Position numbers and translations under genes: made by a program
Assembly (NCBI GenBank): GCA_937967775.1
Contig: CALCJH010000279.1
Span: 1-7,321 of the forward strand
Reading direction: 5' to 3'
DNA from: an uncultured bacterium
Lineage (GTDB): Bacteria; Armatimonadota; UBA5829; DSUL01
Length of the DNA stretch: 7,321 nucleotides
Part shown: in pieces, positions 1 to 5,177 of the stretch
Layout: every line of letters begins with the position of its first letter
How positions within the stretch are numbered: the stretch's first letter is position 1
The notes under the pieces: model-generated
What the model was told of the DNA's origin: nothing
Databases searched by the model: none
What the model saw: only the letters and a program-made list of their open reading frames with translations

Positions 1-408
1 CGACACCAGCTTCACATCCTGCGGCGCTCCCAGATACCGCGCCACATCCTGCGCGTAGGGCTTTTTGTCGCCGGCCACCCAGCAGCTTCCCAGACCGTGC
101 GCCCGCGCCGCGTTCAGGATGTTCTGAGTCGCGGCACTGCCATCTTCCAGATAGTATTTGCCTTCCTCACACAGAACGGCGATGCAAGCGGATGCGCTGG
201 CGATGAACTTGCCGTAGTCCGTCATGTCCGCGACGGTGCGCAGGCGCTCGCGATCCGTTATGACCACGAAATGCCACGGCTGGATGTTGATGGCAGTGGC
301 GGCCAGGCGTCCGCAGTCAACGATGTCTTCCAGCACCTCACGCGCCACCTCACCGGGCCGGTAGCTGCGCACACTCCGTCTGGTCTTCATACACTCGATT
401 GCGTCCAT
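1..408 (-). CDS. Nitroreductase-family FMN flavoprotein, N-terminal part (3' end cut by window edge)
   Basis: The minus strand reads open from an ATG at 408 to the window edge, giving 136 residues beginning MDAIECMKTRRSVRSYRPGE. The RRSVRSY segment (residues 10-16) is the usual FMN-phosphate-binding start of nitroreductase-family proteins. N-I-Q-P-W at 41-45 matches the second conserved flavin-contact segment, and residues 90-111 (DGSAATQNILNAARAHGLGSCW) match the dimer-core helix and following strand. Family members are homodimeric cytoplasmic FMN enzymes using NAD(P)H to reduce nitro, quinone or enone compounds, and are usually about 170-220 residues, so perhaps 40-80 residues are missing. 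The substrate cannot be told from this part. A purine-rich GGGGGAG sits 8 bases before the ATG, favouring this start over the internal Met7. The gene diverges from the pseudopilin across a 482-bp intergenic region. An antisense open frame over this stretch is a shadow. Confidence 0.9.
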   Translation of the reverse strand, partial: MDAIECMKTRRSVRSYRPGEVAREVLEDIVDCGRLAATAINIQPWHFVVITDRERLRTVADMTDYGKFIASASACIAVLCEEGKYYLEDGSAATQNILNAARAHGLGSCWVAGDKKPYAQDVARYLGAPQDVKLVS

Positions 409-416
409 TCCGGAAA

Positions 417-423
417 CTCCCCC
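417..423 (-). promoter_or_regulatory. Ribosome binding site of the nitroreductase gene
   Basis: Read on the minus strand the bases are GGGGGAG, ending 8 nt before the ATG at 408. It supports ATG 408 rather than the in-frame ATG 18 bases later. Confidence 0.65.
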
Positions 424-530
424 GTATGCGGTTCACCCTCGCGTGTTTTGCCCCTGGTTTCCCTGCCATGCTTCGTCAGCCGAAACGCTGCTTCCTGCCA
501 CGACGATCCTCCGAACCCACGCCGCAGACA

Positions 531-623
531 ATCTCTTGAAATCTCCGCAAAAGAAAGGCGCTCACACCGGCAGAGCTTTCTGCGAGACTTTCTGAACCAG
601 CAAGTTGCAGGCTTTCAAGAGAT
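531..623. repeat. 11-bp perfect inverted repeat bounding a 93-bp segment
   Basis: ATCTCTTGAAA at 531-541 is the exact reverse complement of TTTCAAGAGAT at 613-623. The 71 bases between contain a small hairpin (GCAGA 570-574, loop GCTT, TCTGC 579-583) and an imperfect tandem pair, GAGCTTTCTGC at 573-583 followed by GAGACTTTCTGA at 584-595. As RNA it would be a long-range stem closing a loop with an internal hairpin; as DNA it resembles a miniature element with terminal inverted repeats. I see no obvious target-site duplication outside the arms. The match itself is certain; its function is unknown. Confidence 0.5.
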
Positions 624-630
624 AAGCACC

Positions 631-682
631 CTGCTCCTGCACCCGTGTCGCGAAAGCGAACGGGAGTCCTCCCCGGGAGCAG
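631..682. other. Possible structured RNA element: 9-bp stem enclosing a GAAA-tetraloop hairpin
   Basis: On the plus strand CTGCTCC (631-637) pairs with GGAGCAG (676-682), extended inward by a U-G pair (638/675) and a G-C pair (639/674). Inside lies CCCGT (642-646) pairing with ACGGG (660-664), then CGC (649-651) pairing with GCG (656-658) around a GAAA tetraloop (652-655). GNRA tetraloops suggest the structure would be an RNA read on the plus strand, which places it in the possible leader of the pseudopilin gene 209 bases downstream, or in a small RNA of its own. I recognise no known riboswitch, SRP, RNase P, 6S or tRNA signature in it. Confidence 0.35.
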
Positions 683-824
683 ATCCCTACCGGCCCATAG
701 CGAAAGGTTACACTGCAACAGCTTTGAAAAACAGCCTGACCCTGTAGCCGGTCGCAACTACTCGCGCAGGTTTCAGGAAGGTTTTCCCTCTTCCGTCATA
801 TTTTGAGCGACCCTTGACCTCACT

Positions 825-877
825 CTGACAGGCCGTTGACCCGGCCGCTCTACACTGAGCGCGAAACGACCTGTCAG
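825..877. promoter_or_regulatory. 8-bp inverted repeat abutting the pseudopilin ribosome binding site
   Basis: CTGACAGG at 825-832 is the exact reverse complement of CCTGTCAG at 870-877, with 37 bases between. The right arm directly touches the Shine-Dalgarno GGAGG (878-882). The stretch also holds TTGACC at 836-841 and TACACT at 851-856, which look like -35 and -10 hexamers but lie only 9 bp apart, and another TTGACC at 814-819. It may be an operator, or an mRNA stem next to the ribosome binding site, or chance. Confidence 0.3.
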
Positions 878-882
878 GGAGG
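878..882 (+). promoter_or_regulatory. Ribosome binding site of the pseudopilin gene
   Basis: GGAGG, 8 bases before ATG 891. It directly follows the right arm of the inverted repeat 825-832/870-877, so a stem there could affect its accessibility. Confidence 0.75.
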
Positions 883-890
883 ACTTCGAA

Positions 891-1706
891 ATGAATCGAG
901 CAGCTTATCGGCGCGACGGGGGATTTACCCTCATCGAACTTCTGGTCGTGATTGCGATCATCGCCATTCTGGCGGGAATCCTGTTCCCCGTCTTCAGCTC
1001 CGCACGCAAGACGGCGCAGCGGACCGCATGCCTGAGCAACATCAAGCAGCTGGCTCAGTGCATCGAGATGTACAAAGGGGATTACGGCGGATTTTTTCCG
1101 CTCGGCGGTTTCAAGTTCGCCACCAGCGACTACAGTCTGGAGTGGCAGAACGCCTGCTACCGCTATGCAAAAAACGAGCAGGTGTTTCGGTGCCCCTCCT
1201 CCCCTGCTCCGCCGCCTGACCCCTCTCAGCCCGGCAGCCTGGGACCGGACTCCCGCAACCCGCGCACGCCCATCACCTATCTGTACAACGTTTATCTCGG
1301 TGCGGAGAAAAGCTCGGCGTCCGCCGCTCTGCTTACCCCCAAATCCCAGCGCGAAAGTTCTGTGGCGCGCCCAGCCGCCTGCATCCTGCTGATCGAAGGA
1401 AACCCGGGCTTTGTGCCCACCGGCGCAGGAGTGGATGGAGCGGGCCGCACGAAGACCCTCTGGCTGCGGGACTACACCTTCGCGCAGTCGGCCAGCGTAA
1501 TCACCGGCGGTGACGGGGCGAACAAGTCGTTCGGGCTGCCGCACCATCGCGACGGAGGCAATGTGGCCTTCGTGGACGGTCACGCGGGCTACTTCAAGTA
1601 TCGAGACAGCCGCAGCCTGCAGGCTGTCCTTCCGTGGATGCGCCACGTCCCCAAGGAGTCCGACACCGTGATCAGCGACGTGGACAGCAATCCGTGGAAG
1701 CCGTGA
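891..1706 (+). CDS. Type II secretion/type IV pilin-like pseudopilin, H-x9-DG (DUF1559-like) family
   Basis: The 271-residue product has a class III prepilin signal: a short basic leader MNRAAYRRDGG, then FTLIELLVVIAIIAILAGIL. Prepilin peptidase should cut between Gly11 and Phe12; Glu16 is the conserved Glu5 of the mature protein, and residues 12-31 form the hydrophobic assembly helix. The next segment, LFPVF-SSARKTAQRTACLSNIKQ (31-53), is the form seen in Armatimonadota. The C-terminal part carries the H-x9-DG motif, His219 to Asp229-Gly230 (HRDGGNVAFVDG). Cys47, Cys57, Cys89, Cys101 and Cys164 are present. Such proteins are inner-membrane pseudopilins thought to assemble by the type II secretion/type IV pilus machinery, but these families are large and individual roles are mostly unknown. 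No ATPase, peptidase or secretin gene is in the window. GGAGG at 878-882 lies 8 bases before the ATG, which fixes the start. It is followed after 242 bp by an exported protein gene on the same strand. Confidence 0.95.
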   Translation: MNRAAYRRDGGFTLIELLVVIAIIAILAGILFPVFSSARKTAQRTACLSNIKQLAQCIEMYKGDYGGFFPLGGFKFATSDYSLEWQNACYRYAKNEQVFRCPSSPAPPPDPSQPGSLGPDSRNPRTPITYLYNVYLGAEKSSASAALLTPKSQRESSVARPAACILLIEGNPGFVPTGAGVDGAGRTKTLWLRDYTFAQSASVITGGDGANKSFGLPHHRDGGNVAFVDGHAGYFKYRDSRSLQAVLPWMRHVPKESDTVISDVDSNPWKP

Positions 1707-1948
1707 TGCCCGGTTTGGCTCCCTGTCTGTCCTCTTGCCGGGGACGATTGCGGGAGGCATCTTGACGCACCTGCCGATGGAGACCTGTAGCGATCCCTCC
1801 TGCTACCATCCGGCCGTGCCAGGGCAGGACAGCGAGCCAGAAGAAGCGGTCCGGTCCCCCCTGCCGGATCGGCACGACAGGCACGCGGGCGGCGCTTCTC
1901 CGGCCTGCCTGCGAGACGCAAATGAGCAAAAGGAGAAAGGAACCTGAA
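1707..1948 (+). other. 242-bp gap between pseudopilin and PstS-like gene; possible structured leader
   Basis: No gene is supported here. Two nested pairings are visible: CGTGCC (1815-1820) with GGCACG (1871-1876), and GGCAGG (1823-1828) with CCTGCC (1860-1865), which would give an interrupted stem around a 31-base loop, 72 bases before the next start codon. TTGACG at 1762-1767 could be a -35 hexamer, but no good -10 sits 16-18 bases after it. I see no intrinsic terminator after the pseudopilin, so read-through into the next gene is possible. Confidence 0.35.
1931..1941 (+). promoter_or_regulatory. Ribosome binding site deciding the start of the PstS-like gene
   Basis: AGGAGAAAGGA ends 7 bases before ATG 1949. 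The frame also has an ATG at 1922, but starting there would put the ribosome binding site inside the gene and add nine charged residues (MSKRRKEPE) before a classical signal peptide. ATG 1949 is therefore preferred. Confidence 0.8.
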
Positions 1949-3616
1949 ATGAAACTCAGTGCGATGCTGGCCGCTGCGGCGGCCGCCACAGGCATCCTGG
2001 CAGCACCCGGTCTGGCGGAGGTGAGGTTCTTCACCTGCGTTGGTGGTGCCAGCGGGATGACCATGCAGTTGAACCCGTTCGCGGCGGGCGGTGTCCAGCG
2101 AGGCTGCGCGCCCAAGATGATGGACATCACCCTGAAGCAGAAGAACACCCCTCCGGACACGGGCACGGTCAAGCATGCATACACCGCTGCCCGAATGCGG
2201 GCGGACCAGCCCGAATGGTCCGAGCCCACATCATTCGCACCGGGACAGGTCAAGTTTACCGGAGACAAGTCCCAGTGCGAAATCGCTTATCTGAAGCTGT
2301 CTAACGGGGACATTCTGTATGGCCTGACCATCCGGGCCGACTCCGTCCTGGGGCTTCGGTTCGTGGTAAATCGTCAGAAGATCTACGACTTTGCCCCGCT
2401 CTCCAGCGGAAAGCCCACCTTCGTTGACATCAACGGGAACGCCATCTCCGACCCGGACTGGCCGCAGGTTCTCGCGGACATCAACGCCCGCCTGGCTGCC
2501 GGAGGAATTCCCATCGAAGGCGGCCTGTCGGAGGCTTATATCGACTCGGGCGTCCGGGCCATCGACCGCTACAACCGGCTCTTCCCGCCGCCTCCCGGCG
2601 GAACGATTCAGCCGCAGCTCAATCCGGCCAACTTCCAGACCACCAGAGACAACATCCTGGCGGTTGCGGTTCTGGCGGTTATCTACAACAACAGCGTGGA
2701 GCAGTGGACGGGCGGTCAGCCTCTGAACATCACAAACCAGATGCTCAGGATGATCATGGCCGGCCAGGTGGACAACTGGGACGTTTTCTTCGGCGCCCAG
2801 AACGGCCACATGCCCCTGCTGAACTTCTATCGCGAGCCGCTCTCAGGCACAGGCATCACCTTCCTGAATCTGATCATGCGCGGTGTGGAGACGAATCCGA
2901 ACGGCACCGTGCTGACGGAGGTCAACGGCCAGCCGGTGGCCATCGCGGACGACGGGACGAACTACCATCGCAGCGGCATTCCGGATCTCACCTGCGCTGT
3001 GAAGCCTTCTGACAAAGCGCCGGGCTTCAAGCCGGGCGGCGGCGCGGTGAACAACGCCGTCGACCTGAATCCGGGAGCCATCTCCTACACTTTCCTGCAG
3101 AAGTTCACTCCCGTGTCGGGCACCGCGCTGCAGAGGATCCGGGTGGCGAAGTTCAACGGCTACGAGCCGTATGACTTCTCCCAGGGCAACAGTCTGCCTG
3201 GCATCAACGGCGTGCCGGACGTGAACACCAACACCAGCCCCAGCCTCGACAACCACTACTTCAAGAACGTGATTGACGGCAAATATCCGCTCTGGACGTA
3301 CAATCACTGTTTCGATGCCACCAACGGGCAGAGCCAGAATCTGCAGGACTATGTGGCAAACTTCCGTCTGGTGGGCAACGCCCCGCTGGTGCGGGAGGTA
3401 GGTCTGATCCCGCTGGATGACATGAACACCTTCGCGGCAACCCGAACCGTCAGCACGTCTGGGCCGAACGCCGGCCGCGGACCGGGACTGGGTCGGGGCG
3501 GATTCGTCTCTCCCATCACTGGCGAAGTGGTGCGCGACGGGATGATGATGCTGCTCAACGACCCGGATTCCCCGGACGGTCTGCCCGGCGAGGGCTACGT
3601 GGAGATGCGCCCGTAA
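1949..3616 (+). CDS. Exported PstS-like (periplasmic phosphate-binding-like) protein, orphan
   Basis: The 555-residue product starts with a Sec signal peptide (MKLSAMLAAAAAATGILAAPGLA, likely cut after Ala23). The middle resembles PstS/PBP-like domains: a strand NILAVAVLAVIYNNSV (235-250), then LNITNQMLRMIMAGQVDNWDVFFG (259-282), which matches the PstS segment of the type 'L....l..If.G.i.nW.d', then PLLNFYREPLSGTGITFLNLIM (289-310), matching the segment with R-x-x-S-G-T that binds oxyanions. NPGAISYTF (374-382) and GKYPLWTYNHCF (444-455) match later conserved segments. At 555 residues it is much longer than PstS (about 320-370); the additions are an N-terminal part up to about residue 230 and a Gly/Arg-rich tail (505-520). 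Five cysteines (30, 53, 110, 349, 454) are present. No PstC, PstA or PstB gene is nearby, so it may not serve an ABC transporter. Ligand unknown; family call is by motif order only. Confidence 0.72.
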   Translation: MKLSAMLAAAAAATGILAAPGLAEVRFFTCVGGASGMTMQLNPFAAGGVQRGCAPKMMDITLKQKNTPPDTGTVKHAYTAARMRADQPEWSEPTSFAPGQVKFTGDKSQCEIAYLKLSNGDILYGLTIRADSVLGLRFVVNRQKIYDFAPLSSGKPTFVDINGNAISDPDWPQVLADINARLAAGGIPIEGGLSEAYIDSGVRAIDRYNRLFPPPPGGTIQPQLNPANFQTTRDNILAVAVLAVIYNNSVEQWTGGQPLNITNQMLRMIMAGQVDNWDVFFGAQNGHMPLLNFYREPLSGTGITFLNLIMRGVETNPNGTVLTEVNGQPVAIADDGTNYHRSGIPDLTCAVKPSDKAPGFKPGGGAVNNAVDLNPGAISYTFLQKFTPVSGTALQRIRVAKFNGYEPYDFSQGNSLPGINGVPDVNTNTSPSLDNHYFKNVIDGKYPLWTYNHCFDATNGQSQNLQDYVANFRLVGNAPLVREVGLIPLDDMNTFAATRTVSTSGPNAGRGPGLGRGGFVSPITGEVVRDGMMMLLNDPDSPDGLPGEGYVEMRP

Positions 3617-3644
3617 TTCCCGGGAGCACGCAAGGAGACTCGAA

Positions 3645-5033
3645 ATGTTCAGCTCGATCAAGAATCGTCTCCTGCCAGACCCGGCAAGGGCAGCTCTCGC
3701 TGCGGCCCTGGCCGCGGGTGTGGCACTCGTGACCGGCGCCAGCGCCCAGACCGTCATCTTGGACACCATAGGCGACGGTTCCCGGTTCCAGATCGGCAGG
3801 GAGCTCTCACACAGCGCTTCACTGGGATATGACGCGTATCCCGTAAGTGGCGACCTGACCGGAGCCCGCCCGACCTTCCTGCCCTCCGGCGTCACCGGGA
3901 ACGGGACATCGGGGGTTCCTGTCGCACAGGTCTGGAATCCGGGAGGGCCCGGCCAGCTGGAGCCGCAGAGCGGTCAGTATGCCGCCTGGCTGGCACAGCC
4001 TTTCATCCCGCAGACCAGCGGGCTGATCACGCAGGTGGAGTTCATCGCTCAGATCCGTCAGACGGCGGGATACAATCAGGGACCCGGCCGGACCGCGTTC
4101 GTGGATGTCGTGCCCGCGCCGGAGGGTGAGACCCTGCCGGCGGGATTCGCCCCGGTGGCGGTGGATCTGAGCCAGGCATTCCTGGGATCGGTGGTCCGCG
4201 CGCAGGGGCTCTCCCGTGCGGTAGAGGCGGGCCGACGCTACTGGCTGGTCTTCGCTCCCGTCAGCGAAGCCGGAGTGTGGCACGCTTCCGGACTGGACTA
4301 CGCCAATCTCAACTGGCGGTGGAAGAAGCCTGCCGTGGACGGACAGAGCGTCTCCGACGCGCTCTACAACAACCGCAACGGGTCGGGTGACTTCCTGCCG
4401 ATGCCGGGAAGGATCCTGGGGGTTCGCCTGTCGGGCTCCACGGCCACTCCACAGCCAGCACGGGTGGGAGAGGCCAAGCAACTCGCGGACGGTACATTCG
4501 TCAGCCTGGAAGGAGCCGTGGTCTCGGCCAAGACCGGCGCCGTTGGACCGGGCTTCTTCTACGTCCAGTCCCCTGACCGCAGCTCCGGCATCAGGGTGAT
4601 CGGAACGTCGCCGTTCGATGCCGGCTCGCCGGTAAACCTGACGGGAACCGTCTCGACGGCGGGACCGGAGCGCGTCATTCTGCTCGGTTCCATATCCTCC
4701 GTTTCCGGCGGCACTTCGCTCAGGCCGCTTTTTGTGGGCAACAGCCACGTTGGCGGTGGAGACAACGGCCTGCAGCCGGGCGTCTCCGGCGGAACCGGCC
4801 TGAACAACGTCGGTCTGCTGGTGCGCGTGGCCGGCATTGCATCCCCCTCGGGTGAGCGCGAGTTCACCGTCAACGATGGCGGCCGCGCCTTGAAGTGCCG
4901 CGTGGGAGCAGGCATGAGCCGTCCGGAATCCGGCTTCGTGGCTGTGACCGGCATTGTCTCGCTTGAGTTGGAGGGGACCCGGATCGTCCCCGTCATCCTG
5001 GTCCGCGACGCGTCGGACATCACGTCTCTCTAA
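3645..5033 (+). CDS. Exported protein with beta-rich N-terminal domain and two OB-fold-like C-terminal repeats
   Basis: The 462-residue product carries a signal peptide with a long n-region (MFSSIKNRLLPDPARAALAAALAAGVALVTGASA, likely cut after Ala34). Residues 35 to about 262 are rich in short strands and turns (AWLAQPFIPQTSGLITQVEF at 114-133, YWLVFAPV at 199-206), like the jelly-roll or 'choice-of-anchor' domains of exported proteins; this is a guess. Residues 272-355 (AKQLADGTFVSLEGAVVSA, FFYVQSPDRSSGIRV, VNLTGTVSTAGPERVIL) have the strand pattern of an OB-fold domain found in many exported bacterial proteins. Residues 385-462 look like a second, shorter copy (LNNVGLLVRVAGIAS, EFTVNDGGRALKCRV, VAVTGIVSLE). 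No catalytic motif is evident. AAGGAG (3632-3637) 7 bases before ATG fixes the start. The gene lies only 28 bp after the PstS-like gene, so the two are very likely co-transcribed, and it ends 65 bp before a strong terminator. Function unknown. Confidence 0.85.
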   Translation: MFSSIKNRLLPDPARAALAAALAAGVALVTGASAQTVILDTIGDGSRFQIGRELSHSASLGYDAYPVSGDLTGARPTFLPSGVTGNGTSGVPVAQVWNPGGPGQLEPQSGQYAAWLAQPFIPQTSGLITQVEFIAQIRQTAGYNQGPGRTAFVDVVPAPEGETLPAGFAPVAVDLSQAFLGSVVRAQGLSRAVEAGRRYWLVFAPVSEAGVWHASGLDYANLNWRWKKPAVDGQSVSDALYNNRNGSGDFLPMPGRILGVRLSGSTATPQPARVGEAKQLADGTFVSLEGAVVSAKTGAVGPGFFYVQSPDRSSGIRVIGTSPFDAGSPVNLTGTVSTAGPERVILLGSISSVSGGTSLRPLFVGNSHVGGGDNGLQPGVSGGTGLNNVGLLVRVAGIASPSGEREFTVNDGGRALKCRVGAGMSRPESGFVAVTGIVSLELEGTRIVPVILVRDASDITSL

Positions 5034-5098
5034 GAAAGGGACAGAACGCCGCCTGATCCGGCTTCAAAACTGACCCGCAAGGAAAGGAGAGGTAGACC

Positions 5099-5134
5099 GG
5101 GGCTCGCAGGTTTGAAACCTGCGAGCCCCCTTTT
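5099..5134 (+). terminator. Intrinsic terminator ending the plus-strand gene block
   Basis: GGGGCTCGCAGG (5099-5110) pairs perfectly with CCTGCGAGCCCC (5118-5129) around the loop TTTGAAA, followed by C and TTTT (5131-5134). Including the loop, 31 bases are palindromic around one central G. It serves the OB-like gene that ends at 5033. On the minus strand no T-run follows, so it is an orthodox terminator only for the plus strand, although the hairpin also lies just beyond the minus-strand hydrolase stop at 5178. Confidence 0.9.
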
Positions 5135-5177
5135 CTCGAATTCCGCCTAATCGAACTGTCTGACTCAAACTGGCCGC

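Larger units (their letters stand above)
409..890. other. Divergent intergenic region, no convincing gene
   Basis: This 482-bp stretch separates the nitroreductase (minus) from the pseudopilin (plus). Open frames crossing it on either strand are antisense extensions of the flanking genes or begin with weak TTG/GTG codons and lack family resemblance, so I call no protein here. It should hold two divergent promoters, but I see no clean -35/-10 pair with normal spacing. What stands out is inverted-repeat structure at 531-623, 631-682, 689-752 (ACCGGC/GCCGGT only) and 825-877, described separately. Confidence 0.6.

Noticed and set aside
97..747. Plus-strand open frame of 216 codons over the left edge
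   Set aside because: Positions 97-408 are antisense to the nitroreductase reading frame, whose flavin-binding motifs are clear; the rest runs into non-coding DNA with inverted repeats.
476..757. Minus-strand open frame of 93 codons in the divergent intergenic region
   Set aside because: It starts with TTG without a clear ribosome binding site, resembles no family I know, and runs through the paired structures at 531-682.
836..856. TTGACC and TACACT as a sigma-70 promoter for the pseudopilin
   Set aside because: The spacing is 9 bp, far short of the 16-18 bp needed.
409..890. Cobalamin, c-di-GMP or glycine riboswitch, tRNA, SRP RNA or other known RNA
   Set aside because: I looked for the conserved cores of these (for example GCCACTG, GGTGAAA-type or GGTTCGAATCC-type segments) on both strands and did not find them in the right order.
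708..1760. Minus-strand open frame of 350 codons opposite the pseudopilin
   Set aside because: It lies entirely antisense to a confidently identified gene, is rich in Arg/Ala/Gly without a recognisable domain, and is a usual by-product of high third-position GC.
1922..1924. Alternative upstream ATG for the PstS-like gene
   Set aside because: Would place the AGGAGAAAGGA site inside the coding region and spoil the signal peptide; ATG 1949 is better.
2843..3895. Minus-strand open frame of 350 codons opposite the PstS-like and OB-like genes
   Set aside because: It spans two real genes and their 28-bp junction, has no ribosome binding site or family resemblance, and has the Arg/Val/His-rich composition of a shadow frame.
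5112..5150. Short open frame from TTG after the purine-rich site at 5079-5092
   Set aside because: Thirteen codons, too far from the purine-rich site and lying within the terminator hairpin.
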